In this document: positions 8,059 through 15,840 of the stretch, piece after piece | How the letters are laid out: each line of letters starts with the position of its first letter | Position numbering within the stretch: position 1 is the first letter of the stretch | DNA from: Cacconaster sp045114175 | GTDB taxonomy: Bacteria; Bacteroidota; Bacteroidia; Bacteroidales; UBA932 | Reading direction: 5' to 3' | DNA length: 52,982 nucleotides | Assembly: GCA_045114175.1 (NCBI GenBank) | Contig: JBGUJZ010000034.1 | Coordinates: 1-52,982 of the forward strand | Notes under the pieces: model-generated | Seen by the model: the letters and a program-made list of their open reading frames with translations, nothing else | Database searches by the model: none | What the model was told of the DNA's origin: nothing | Position numbers and translations under genes: made by a program

Positions 8059-9068
8059 TTTACTTCGTGCATTCCGCAGCTTTGCTCCTGTTGCTGCTCG
8101 TGCCGCTCTTCTTTGTGGCATACGCAGTGGCGCTGGGGCTTCGCCGTCGCCGGATTGCCCGCTTCGGCAACCCGGAACTGGTTCGGCAGTTGATGCCGAC
8201 CGCTTCCATCGGAAAAGGCTGGCTCAAGGTATCCTTCTTTGCTGTAGCCTTCATCTTCTTCGTGATCGGCCTCTCCCGTCCGCAGCTCGGTGCGCGACTC
8301 AAGGAGCGTGAGAGCAAGGGCGTTGAGGTGATGATTGCCTTGGACGTCTCCAATTCGATGCTGGCCGAGGATTACTCGCCGAACCGTCTGGAGCGCTCCA
8401 AACTGGCCATTTCGCGTCTGGTGGACAAGCTTGCGGGCGACCGCATCGGCCTTGTGGTCTTTGCCGGTCAGGCCTTTGTGCAGTTGCCTATCACCACCGA
8501 CTACGTATCGGCCAAAATCTTCCTCAATACCATTACCACCGGTTCCGTTCCCGTGCAGGGTACGGCACTTGCCGATGCCCTGGCCACCAGTGCCCGCAGC
8601 TTCAGCTCGCAGAGCCAGAAGAGCCGCGCCATCATCCTGATTACCGATGGCGAAGACCACGAGGGTGATGTGATTGAGACGGCCAAGAGTCTGGCGGAGG
8701 AGGGGATTCGCATCTACTGCATCGGCGTAGGTTCACCGGCCGGCAAGCCGATTCCGGTGGGCGGTGAGTTGATGAAAGACAAAGATGGCAATATCGTGGT
8801 CAGCAAGTTGGATGAGAGCATCCTGCGCCAGATTGCCAACGTGGGCGGTGGCGAATATGTCCGCGCAGGCAATAGCGAATTCGGCCTCAATCCGATTATC
8901 GACAATATCCGCACGCTGGATAAAGAAGAGTTCCAATCCGTTGTATTCGAGGATTTTGACGAACAGTATATGTATTTCTTCGGAATCGCCCTGTTCTTCT
9001 TCGTACTGGCTTTCCTGGTACCCGAGACCCGCAGCCGCCGAAAATTCTTCAAGGAGGATCAGAAATGA
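8055..9068 (+). CDS. batB: BatB, VWA-domain membrane protein
   Basis: 337 residues, paralogous to BatA: N-terminal membrane helices (about 7-28 and 56-75), a VWA domain with intact MIDAS motif DVSNS (about 97-101), the later TTDY and ITDGEDHEGD, and a C-terminal helix (about 303-322) followed by a basic tail. It starts inside the last codons of batA and its own last 4 nt overlap batC, so translation of batA, batB and batC is probably coupled. With BatA it is expected to form a membrane VWA complex. Confidence 0.95.
   Translation: MIYFVHSAALLLLLLVPLFFVAYAVALGLRRRRIARFGNPELVRQLMPTASIGKGWLKVSFFAVAFIFFVIGLSRPQLGARLKERESKGVEVMIALDVSNSMLAEDYSPNRLERSKLAISRLVDKLAGDRIGLVVFAGQAFVQLPITTDYVSAKIFLNTITTGSVPVQGTALADALATSARSFSSQSQKSRAIILITDGEDHEGDVIETAKSLAEEGIRIYCIGVGSPAGKPIPVGGELMKDKDGNIVVSKLDESILRQIANVGGGEYVRAGNSEFGLNPIIDNIRTLDKEEFQSVVFEDFDEQYMYFFGIALFFFVLAFLVPETRSRRKFFKEDQK
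9051..9057 (+). promoter_or_regulatory. Shine-Dalgarno AAGGAGG before batC
   Basis: AAGGAGG, 7-nt spacer, then the batC ATG at 9065; it lies in the final codons of batB. Same arrangement as before batA and batB. Confidence 0.6.
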
Positions 9069-9799
9069 AACGTATCGTCTTCATATTGCTGATGATTGGG
9101 CTTGCCGCTCCCGTGGCGATGGCTCAGGGCGAAAGGGGTAGCGTCCGCAAAGGCAACCGTGCCTTCGGCCATGAGAAATATCAGGCTGCCGAGATTGACT
9201 ACAAGAAGGCCCTGCTGGCCGATTCGCTCTCCAATGCGGCGGGTTACAACCTGGGTAATACCTATTACCGGCTGGAGAACTACCAGGAGGCCGACAAAGC
9301 CTACGGCGCCATTGCCGACTCGCTGGCCAAGGATCCCCGCTATGCGGCCCGGCTCTATCACAACATGGGCAATTCGCTGCTCGCCCAGCAGAACTGGCAG
9401 GGCGCGATCGAAGCCTACAAGAATGCCCTGCGCCGCAACCCCTCTGACAAGGAGACCAAGTCCAACCTGGCCTACGCGCAGCTGATGCTGCAGAACCAGC
9501 AGGATCAGCAACAGAACCAGGATCAGAACCAGGACCAGCAGAATCAGAATCAGGACCAAAACCAGAATCAGCAAAACCAGCAGAATCAGGATCAAAACAA
9601 GGATCAGGATCAGAATAAAGACCAGAACAAGGACCAGAACCAGGATCAGGGCCAGACGCCTCCGCCGCCCCAGATGAGCCAACAGGATGCACGACAGATG
9701 CTCCAGGCCATCCAGGACAAGGAAAAGGAGACCCAGGACAAAGTGAAGAAGGAGAAAGCACTCCTCTTCAAATCGAAACAAAAGGAAAAGAATTGGTAG
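9065..9799 (+). CDS. batC: BatC, periplasmic TPR protein with Q/N/D-rich tail
   Basis: 244 residues: signal peptide (1-20, ending AMAQ), three tetratricopeptide repeats (about 25-140; NAAGYNLGNTYYRLENYQEA and MGNSLLAQQNWQGAIEAYKN are typical), a low-complexity tract of Gln, Asn, Asp and a few Lys (about 143-197, built from DQNQ and DQNK units), a PPPP bend and a charged Lys/Glu-rich coil at the end. TPRs bind partner proteins; BatC is thought to scaffold the periplasmic side of the Bat complex. The starts of batC and batB overlap as ATGA. The tract is reminiscent of prion-like domains and could vary in length by repeat slippage. Confidence 0.92.
   Translation: MKRIVFILLMIGLAAPVAMAQGERGSVRKGNRAFGHEKYQAAEIDYKKALLADSLSNAAGYNLGNTYYRLENYQEADKAYGAIADSLAKDPRYAARLYHNMGNSLLAQQNWQGAIEAYKNALRRNPSDKETKSNLAYAQLMLQNQQDQQQNQDQNQDQQNQNQDQNQNQQNQQNQDQNKDQDQNKDQNKDQNQDQGQTPPPPQMSQQDARQMLQAIQDKEKETQDKVKKEKALLFKSKQKEKNW
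9492..9657 (+). repeat. Degenerate CAG/GAY/AAY codon repeat in batC
   Basis: About 55 consecutive codons specify almost only Gln, Asn, Asp and Lys in a DQNQ/DQNK rhythm. The codons alternate between synonyms (CAG/CAA, GAT/GAC, AAT/AAC), so the DNA is not a perfect tandem repeat, which points to selection on the protein composition and against slippage. Confidence 0.85.
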
Positions 9800-9812
9800 A
9801 AACGAACGAGAT

Positions 9813-12419
9813 ATGAAACGACTGTGTATCGTATGGATGTTGCTTTGCAGCGCGTTTGCGGCGGTGGCCCAGAACACGCTGACGGTGGATGCCCCGAAGG
9901 TGGTGACGACGGATGAAAACTTCCGGATTGTCTTTACCGCCAACGGCCGGATGTCGGACTTCAACTGGCCCGGTTCCGATCAGATTTCCATTCTGTGGGG
10001 ACCGCAGTCCGGATCAATGTCCAGCACCAGCATCGTCAATGGCAAACGCACTTCCACGCACCAGGAAACCTATACCTATATCGTTCAGGCGCTCTCTGAG
10101 GGCACCATCACCCTGCCTGCAGCAACAGCTACGGTAGGGAAGGAGAGTTGCTCCACCGGCGAATTCAAGATCGAGGTGGTCAGCGGTGAGAAACGTTCCC
10201 AGGCCACTTCCGACCCGAATGCAGGCGGAGCAGCAGCTACTGCTACGGAAGATAATCAGAGCACTTCCGCTCCGGTGGGTTCGGGCGATATTTTCCTTCG
10301 TCTCTCCGTCTCCAAGACCCAAGTGGTCAAGGGTGAGCCGTTGGTGGCTACCCTCAAACTCTATACGCGCGTGGATGTGACTGGTTTTGAAGAGGTCCAT
10401 TTCCCCACCTTCAACGGTTTCTGGAGCAAGGAGACCGAATCCGCCCAGAATGTGCAGTTCGAGCGGGAAAATGTGGGTGGTACCATCTACAATGCCGCCG
10501 TCCTGCGACGCTACATGCTGATTCCGCAGCGCACCGGCAGCGTGACGATCGATCCGGCTGAGATGGTCTGCCAGGTCCGCGTCCTGGGTGACAGCGGCCC
10601 GCGTTCCTTCTTTGACAGTTTCTTCGATTCCTACCAGACCGTGCGCAAACGCCTCAAGACGGATGCCGTCAAGATTCAGGTCAAACCCTTGCCGGAGGGC
10701 GCTCCCGCCTCTTTTGCTGGTGGCGTGGGCGACTTCAAGATGAATGCCGTTATCAGCAAACAGGGTATCAAGGCCCACGAGGCCGCCTCGCTGGTGGTGA
10801 CCATCACCGGCCGCGGCAACATTTCCATGCTGGAGGCACCGCGCGTCAGTTTCCCGCCGGATTTCGAGGTTTACGACCTCAAGAGTACCGAGAAGATCTC
10901 GGCCGACGGCACTTCGGGCACCAAGACCTTCGAGTTCCCGTTCATTCCGCGCAGCCACGGCGATTTCACCATTGAGCCTATTCGCTATTCCTATTACGAT
11001 ATTGCCAAGGGACGTTATGTGACCCTTTCCTCCGAGCCGCTCTCGATCTCGGTGGAGAAGGGCGAAGAGATTGAATCCGGGGGCGTAGTGGTGCCCGGTG
11101 TGGCACGTCAAGGCGTCCGTAACCTGGCAGAAGATATCCGCTTCATCCACACCGGCGCGTCCGGACTGCGGAAGGAGGGAGCCTTCTTTGCCGGTTCGCT
11201 GCTCTACTGGCTGTTGATTGCAGCCATTGCAGTGATCACGCTGTTGCTCGCGCTGCTCTTCCGGGCTGCCGCTGCCCGCAGACGCGATGTGGTGGGAATG
11301 CGGAACCGTCGTGCCAACAAAGTGGCCCGTACCCGCCTGCACCAGGCCGGCGATTACCTCAAGCGCAACCTGAACAGCGCTTACTACGAGGAACTGCATA
11401 AGGCTGTCCTTGGTTATGTCTCTGACAAGCTGACGATTCCGGCAGCAGACCTCTCCAAGGAACGTATTGCGGAGGCTTTTGCAGAGCGCGGCGTAGAAAG
11501 CAGCCTTTCCGACCGCCTGATCCATATCCTGGATGCCTGCGAATTCGCGCGCTATGCCCCCGATACCGAGCAGGCTGAGCGAGAGGAACTCTACAATGAA
11601 GCACTCAATGTCATTTCAGAACTGGAGGGACAAGTGAAATCCAACCGTAAACCGAACCAGACGCTCCGCAAGGGGGCGCTGCTCCTGGCACTTCTGCTCT
11701 GCCTTGGTACGACGGCCCGTGCCGCCGATGATTCCCGCTGGGAAGAGGCGGCAGCCGCCTATACGTCGGCCGATTATGCCACTGCGCTGGATACCTACCG
11801 CGCAATTGCTGACGAGGGACTGGTCTCCCCGGATCTGTGGTACAACATAGCAGGCTGCTATTTCAAGTTGGGCGATATTCCGCACGCCATCCTTTATTAC
11901 GAGAAATGCCTGAAACTGGCTCCCGCTCATGCGGATGCCCGTAACAACCTGGATATTTGCCGCCAGTTCACCCTGGATAAGATTGACGAGATCCCGCCGT
12001 TCCTGCTGGTCACCTGGCTCAAGAAGGTCAAATACGCCTTCTCTGCCGATGCTTGGGCCTGGATTTCCGTGGTGCTGGTGCTGGTCGTAGCCGCGTTGCT
12101 GCTGGGATTCCGCTTCTTCCGCCGGCTGGGCGCACGCAAGGTCTCCTTCATCTTTGCCTGCATCGTGGCTCTCTTTGCGCTGGCGGCCCTCTACTTCTCG
12201 CTGTCCGAGAAGTCGGATGCCCTCCGCACCGATGCGGCGGTGATGATTCAGCCCGTCTCCACTGTTAAGAGTTCGCCGGGCGACGGCGGCAAGTCTATCT
12301 TCGTGCTGCACGAAGGGACCAAGGTGGAATTGCTTGATACGCTGGGCGATTGGGTTAAAATCGAGCTTTCTGACGGCCGTCAGGGCTGGGTGGAAACCTC
12401 CGTATTGGAAATGATCTGA
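9813..12419 (+). CDS. batD: BatD-BatE fusion protein
   Basis: 868 residues that combine two proteins usually encoded separately. Residues 1-605 are BatD: signal peptide (ending AVAQ at about 20), several beta-sandwich domains in the periplasm, a membrane helix (about 461-483) and a cytoplasmic alpha domain. Residues about 610-868 are BatE: a hydrophobic stretch ending in ATARA-like cleavage context (620-638), TPRs (about 640-715), two helices (749-769, 777-797) and a bacterial SH3 domain (806-868, ending GRQGWVETSVLEM). The frame is continuous and no Met occurs at the junction, so this is a real fusion and not two overlapping genes. The old BatE signal peptide now acts as an internal membrane segment, returning the chain to the periplasm. 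The Bat complex is implicated in aerotolerance and envelope maintenance. Confidence 0.9.
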   Translation: MKRLCIVWMLLCSAFAAVAQNTLTVDAPKVVTTDENFRIVFTANGRMSDFNWPGSDQISILWGPQSGSMSSTSIVNGKRTSTHQETYTYIVQALSEGTITLPAATATVGKESCSTGEFKIEVVSGEKRSQATSDPNAGGAAATATEDNQSTSAPVGSGDIFLRLSVSKTQVVKGEPLVATLKLYTRVDVTGFEEVHFPTFNGFWSKETESAQNVQFERENVGGTIYNAAVLRRYMLIPQRTGSVTIDPAEMVCQVRVLGDSGPRSFFDSFFDSYQTVRKRLKTDAVKIQVKPLPEGAPASFAGGVGDFKMNAVISKQGIKAHEAASLVVTITGRGNISMLEAPRVSFPPDFEVYDLKSTEKISADGTSGTKTFEFPFIPRSHGDFTIEPIRYSYYDIAKGRYVTLSSEPLSISVEKGEEIESGGVVVPGVARQGVRNLAEDIRFIHTGASGLRKEGAFFAGSLLYWLLIAAIAVITLLLALLFRAAAARRRDVVGMRNRRANKVARTRLHQAGDYLKRNLNSAYYEELHKAVLGYVSDKLTIPAADLSKERIAEAFAERGVESSLSDRLIHILDACEFARYAPDTEQAEREELYNEALNVISELEGQVKSNRKPNQTLRKGALLLALLLCLGTTARAADDSRWEEAAAAYTSADYATALDTYRAIADEGLVSPDLWYNIAGCYFKLGDIPHAILYYEKCLKLAPAHADARNNLDICRQFTLDKIDEIPPFLLVTWLKKVKYAFSADAWAWISVVLVLVVAALLLGFRFFRRLGARKVSFIFACIVALFALAALYFSLSEKSDALRTDAAVMIQPVSTVKSSPGDGGKSIFVLHEGTKVELLDTLGDWVKIELSDGRQGWVETSVLEMI

Positions 12420-12422
12420 CGC

Positions 12423-13508
12423 ATGGCTGAGACAATCCATAAACTGGCGTTGGGAGGTCTGGAACAGGACCGTCCCTTTGTCATTGCGGGCCCCTGCAGT
12501 GCCGAGAGCCGAGAGCAGGTGCTTTCAACGGCCGACGCGCTTGCAGCAGGCGGCATTCGGGTCTTCCGATCCGGCGTCTGGAAACCCCGCACCAAACCTG
12601 GCGGATTTGAGGGGGCTGGCAGCGAGGCTTTTGCTTGGCTCCAGGAGGCGCGCGAACGCACGGGCATGAAGATCTGCACGGAGGTGGCTACGGCTGCCCA
12701 CGTGGAGGAGGCACTCAAGGCTGGGATGGACCTGCTTTGGATCGGCGCCCGCACTACGGCCAACCCCTTTGCCGTGCAGGAACTCTCTGATGCTTTGCGC
12801 GGTACAGATGTCCCCGTATTGGTCAAAAACCCCATCAATCCCGATATAGACCTTTGGTGCGGCGCCATCGAGCGCCTTGCCGGGGCGGGCCTGCGCAACA
12901 TCGGCATCATCCATCGGGGATTCTCCGCCTACGAGAAGAATCTCTACCGTAACCTGCCGCTCTGGCATATTCCTATCGAGATGAAGCGCCGCTATCCGGA
13001 GATCACCTTGCTTTGCGACCCGAGCCACATGGGCGGTAGCCGTGAGCTGGTGGCCCCGCTGGCCCAGCAGGCGCTGGATTTGATGTACGACGGCTTGATG
13101 ATCGAGTCGCACTGCCATCCCGAGTGCGCCTTGAGTGATGCGCGGCAGCAGCTGACGCCCAACGAGTTATTCTCTGTGATCCACCGGCTGGTGGTGCGCG
13201 AAAATGCCCGAATTCCGGACGGAATCGGCCTGTTGCGCGAACAGATCGATGAACTGGACAGTGAGTTGGTGGCCCTGCTAGCCAAACGGCAGCGTCTTTC
13301 CAACGAAATCGGCGCGTGGAAGATTGCGCACAACATGCCGGTTCTCCAGAGCGGCCGCTACCGTGAAATCATTGACCGCCTCTCCGCCCTGGCCAGTAAG
13401 CAGGGACTGGATCCGGCCTATGTAACGGCCATTATGGAGACCATCCACCGGGAGAGCATCCGGCAGCAGATGAAACAGCAGGAAACGGCGGAATCTACAG
13501 AAGCGTAG
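12423..13508 (+). CDS. aroF: DAHP synthase / chorismate mutase, bifunctional
   Basis: 361 residues. Residues about 1-262 are a type I-beta 3-deoxy-7-phosphoheptulonate synthase, joining phosphoenolpyruvate and erythrose 4-phosphate as the first step to chorismate: IAGPCSAES (metal Cys), FRSGVWKPRTKPGGFEG, WIGARTTANPFAVQE, VKNPINPD, DPSHMGG and ESHCHPECALSDARQQL. Residues about 268-350 are an AroQ-type chorismate mutase (LLREQIDELDSELVALLAKR), which here probably both converts chorismate to prephenate and gives feedback control. The gene starts 3 nt after the batDE stop and may be read through from the bat operon. Its end overlaps the convergent gtrA-like gene by 14 nt. The symbol is approximate; several are used for this fusion. 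Confidence 0.94.
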   Translation: MAETIHKLALGGLEQDRPFVIAGPCSAESREQVLSTADALAAGGIRVFRSGVWKPRTKPGGFEGAGSEAFAWLQEARERTGMKICTEVATAAHVEEALKAGMDLLWIGARTTANPFAVQELSDALRGTDVPVLVKNPINPDIDLWCGAIERLAGAGLRNIGIIHRGFSAYEKNLYRNLPLWHIPIEMKRRYPEITLLCDPSHMGGSRELVAPLAQQALDLMYDGLMIESHCHPECALSDARQQLTPNELFSVIHRLVVRENARIPDGIGLLREQIDELDSELVALLAKRQRLSNEIGAWKIAHNMPVLQSGRYREIIDRLSALASKQGLDPAYVTAIMETIHRESIRQQMKQQETAESTEA

Positions 13509-14001
13509 TGTTTTCTTCCTCTTTTGAGAGCTCTTCTTCAACTTCTTCAGGTTCGTACTTCTGAAGAATTTGTTTGCGGTTTTTGAAGATAACCATCTCG
13601 TTGATCACGAAGTTGACGGTACCGCTAATAATCAGCGCCACGAAGTCGCAAATCACCACATCCCATCGGAACAGGTCCTTGAAAAAGAGTGCCAGGGCCA
13701 CCTTGAGCACCATCAGGATGTTAGCTGTCAGGGCAAATGCCAGATAGTGACGGAAGTAGGAGCGGCCGGAGCGCTTGATGATCCGGTCTTTCCAGACAAA
13801 GAAATAGGCTGTGGTGAAGTTGACCAGAATTGCGATTTCAGAGGCAATGAGAATGGACAGAGAGTCCTTCCCGGAGAAAGAGGTGTTCTTGAAAATGACG
13901 TGGGCGAGCAACCAGAGAATCGCCATTTCTACGACGGCACCGAATGAGGTGGCGCAGGCATACTTACCCTGGTTGATAAAAAAAGTTTTAGCTCTGCCCA
14001 T
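13495..14001 (-). CDS. GtrA-family membrane protein
   Basis: 168 residues with four predicted membrane helices (about 15-35, 43-72, 84-104, 113-135) and the GtrA pattern: FINQGKYACATSFGAVVEMA at the start, NFTTAYFFVWKDRI after helix 2 and NFVINEMVIFKNR after helix 4. GtrA proteins are thought to flip undecaprenyl-phosphate-linked sugars or assist surface polysaccharide glycosylation. The acidic C-terminal tail (EEVEEELSKEEEN) is cytoplasmic. No glycosyltransferase is adjacent, so the substrate cannot be guessed. A TAGCTTTG promoter element precedes it. The last 14 nt overlap the end of the DAHP synthase gene. Confidence 0.88.
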   Translation of the reverse strand: MGRAKTFFINQGKYACATSFGAVVEMAILWLLAHVIFKNTSFSGKDSLSILIASEIAILVNFTTAYFFVWKDRIIKRSGRSYFRHYLAFALTANILMVLKVALALFFKDLFRWDVVICDFVALIISGTVNFVINEMVIFKNRKQILQKYEPEEVEEELSKEEENTTLL

Positions 14002-14020
14002 TCGTGGATTATTGAACGGA

Positions 14021-14028
14021 CAAAGCTA
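14021..14028 (-). promoter_or_regulatory. -7 promoter element of the GtrA-like gene
   Basis: Minus strand TAGCTTTG fits TAnnTTTG and ends 19 nt before the ATG at 14001, in the 59-nt gap behind the ligase gene. Confidence 0.5.
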
Positions 14029-14060
14029 AAACTTTTTTCTGATTTCAGAAAGAAATCAGC

Positions 14061-15677
14061 TTATTTATAGAGGAATCGCTTGATGGAACGCTTCGGCGTC
14101 TTTTCAAATTCCGAGTCGCGCAATTCTACTTTTGCCACGCGGCTGTACGCCGGCAGCATCTCGTTGAGGCGCACGCGGTTTTCCTCCATCTTGGCGACGA
14201 TGGCTTCCGGGCTGAGCGCCTTGCGGCCCTTTTCAATCACCGGATAGACCAGGGCAACCAACTGGTTGTTGCGTTCCACTACGATAGATTCGGCCACCAG
14301 CGGCAGGGAATTGAGTTTGTCCTCAATCTCCTCCGGATAGATGTTCTGGCCATTGGCGCCCACAATCAGGTTCTTGCAGCGGCCTTTGATAAAGATGTTG
14401 CCTTTGGCGTCAATCACGCCCATGTCGCCCGTATGGAGCCAACCATTCATATCGATGGCAGCGGAGGTGGCGTTCTGGTCCTTGTAGTAGCCGGCCATTA
14501 CGTTCACGCCTTTGGCGAGAATTTCACCGGGCACGTGTTGCGGGTCTTCCGAATCGATTCTCAGTTCCATGCCATCCACGGCTTTACCGCAGGATTTGGC
14601 TACGAACTTGTCCCAGCTTTCGTAGCTGAGCAGCGGCGCACACTCGGTCATGCCGTAACCCACGAGGTAGGGCAGTCCGATGGATTTCATGCACATCTCC
14701 ACGTCGTTGTTGATGGCGGCGCCGCCCACGATAATGGAGCGAACCTTGCCGCCGAAGGTCTTCATCAACTTCTTGCGGATGGTCTTCTTCATGAAGGCCT
14801 CAAAGAAGGGAATCTTCATCAGACGCTTGATCGCCGGCTTGTTGAGGGTAGGGAAGACCGCATTGCGGAAGATCTTCTCAAGTACCAGCGGAACTGTAAT
14901 CAGCAGATAGGGCTTCACGGAAGCCATGGCACTCAGAAGTACCTTGGGCGAAGGGGTTTTGCCTAGGAAATGGACGTGGCAGCCACCGGCAACCGGATAG
15001 ATGAATTCAAAGGCGAGACCGTACATGTGGGCCAGCGGGAGCATCGAGATCATTTCGTCGCCCGGACCGTTAGGAATGTGCGAAAGAGCAAACTCTATAT
15101 TGGAAGAGATGTTCCGGAAGGTCAACATCACCCCCTTGGGGGCACTGGTGGTGCCGGAGGTGTAGTTGATGAGGGCCAAATCGTCCAGCGAGCCGGTTTC
15201 GTAGCAGACATCAGCGGGCTCCATGGGTTTGCGCGACATTTCGCTGGGGATGTCGGTGATGGAGGCATCGCCCATCAGCAGCGAGAAATCATCTACGTCA
15301 ATGGCAGCTTCAAGGCCGGGCATTTTAGCGGGATCCAGGTTCTCCCAGATGCCGCGGTCAGTAAAGAGCAGTTTGCTCTCCGAATGATCTACCAGTTTCA
15401 CCACACTTTCGGGCAGAAAGTCGTTCAATAGGGGAACGGCCACGGCATGATAGGTCTCCACAGCCAGGAACGAAATGGCCCAGTGCGAGGAGTTCTTGGC
15501 ACAGAGTGCTACGCGATCACCGGCTTTCAGGCCTGCGTTTTCAAAAATATGGTGTAGGTGTTTGACTTCTTCTGCAATCTGGCGGTATTTGTAGGTTTCA
15601 CCGCCCAGGTCGCTCAATGCATCTGCCTCCCAATGGGTACGGATGCTCTCTTGAATGATAGTAATAAAATTTCTCAT
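14061..15677 (-). CDS. AMP-dependent acyl-CoA/ACP synthetase
   Basis: 538 residues of the ANL superfamily, which adenylates a carboxylate and transfers it to CoA or a carrier protein. Core motifs are present: NYTSGTTSAPKGVML (P-loop like, about 165-180), GYGMTECAPLLSYE (about 340), HTGDMGVIDAKGNIFIKGR and the C-terminal-domain hinge plus KNLIVGANGQNIYPEEIE. The general layout resembles long-chain fatty acid-CoA ligases of Bacteroidota. It begins MRNFITIIQESIRTHWEADAL with no signal peptide. A TACTTTTG promoter element lies just upstream. The GtrA-like gene follows 59 nt downstream but seems to have its own promoter. Substrate length cannot be read from the sequence. Confidence 0.88.
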   Translation of the reverse strand: MRNFITIIQESIRTHWEADALSDLGGETYKYRQIAEEVKHLHHIFENAGLKAGDRVALCAKNSSHWAISFLAVETYHAVAVPLLNDFLPESVVKLVDHSESKLLFTDRGIWENLDPAKMPGLEAAIDVDDFSLLMGDASITDIPSEMSRKPMEPADVCYETGSLDDLALINYTSGTTSAPKGVMLTFRNISSNIEFALSHIPNGPGDEMISMLPLAHMYGLAFEFIYPVAGGCHVHFLGKTPSPKVLLSAMASVKPYLLITVPLVLEKIFRNAVFPTLNKPAIKRLMKIPFFEAFMKKTIRKKLMKTFGGKVRSIIVGGAAINNDVEMCMKSIGLPYLVGYGMTECAPLLSYESWDKFVAKSCGKAVDGMELRIDSEDPQHVPGEILAKGVNVMAGYYKDQNATSAAIDMNGWLHTGDMGVIDAKGNIFIKGRCKNLIVGANGQNIYPEEIEDKLNSLPLVAESIVVERNNQLVALVYPVIEKGRKALSPEAIVAKMEENRVRLNEMLPAYSRVAKVELRDSEFEKTPKRSIKRFLYK

Positions 15678-15684
15678 AGCGGCG

Positions 15685-15692
15685 CAAAAGTA
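15685..15692 (-). promoter_or_regulatory. -7 promoter element of the acyl-CoA synthetase gene
   Basis: Minus strand TACTTTTG fits TAnnTTTG and ends 7 nt before the ATG at 15677, implying an extremely short leader. Confidence 0.5.
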
Positions 15693-15749
15693 GGGTATGA
15701 GTTTATCCCAGCCTAATTAGTGGGACTGTTATCCACTTTTTGTGATGAA

Positions 15750-15806
15750 ATCCGGTGAATTGTGACTAAAATGCAAAATCCAATGACGAATATTTCGTCA
15801 CCGGAT
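15750..15806. repeat. Nested inverted repeats in a 163-nt intergenic gap
   Basis: Arms atccggtga (15750-15758) and tcaccggat (15798-15806) are perfect complements. Overlapping the right arm is a palindrome, tgacgaa-tat-ttcgtca (15784-15800). No T-run follows on either strand, so this is not a standard terminator; it could be an operator or an RNA-processing hairpin for the upstream cyanophycinase-like transcript. The rest of the gap holds nothing recognisable. Confidence 0.55.
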
Positions 15807-15840
15807 ATTTGTCACACACGTTTCAGCGCTCTGTAGGGCC

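Noticed and set aside
9492..9657. CRISPR-like or tandem DNA repeat
   Set aside because: The periodicity is in the protein (DQNQ units inside batC); there are no spacers and the DNA units are not identical.
9059..9964. Minus-strand frame of 301 codons with long Leu/Val/Ile runs resembling membrane helices
   Set aside because: The hydrophobic run is the reverse complement of the Gln/Asn/Asp codons of batC (CTG/ATT/GTC series), so it is an artefact.
10014..11525. Minus-strand frame of 503 codons inside batDE
   Set aside because: Antisense of BatD with no recognisable domain or start context.
11600..11700. batD and batE as two overlapping genes or a frameshift
   Set aside because: The frame is continuous and there is no start codon near the junction, so a fusion is the simpler reading.
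14039..14059. Hairpin ctgattt-cagaaag-aaatcag as terminator of the acyl-CoA synthetase gene
   Set aside because: On the relevant minus strand it is followed by an A-run, not a T-run.
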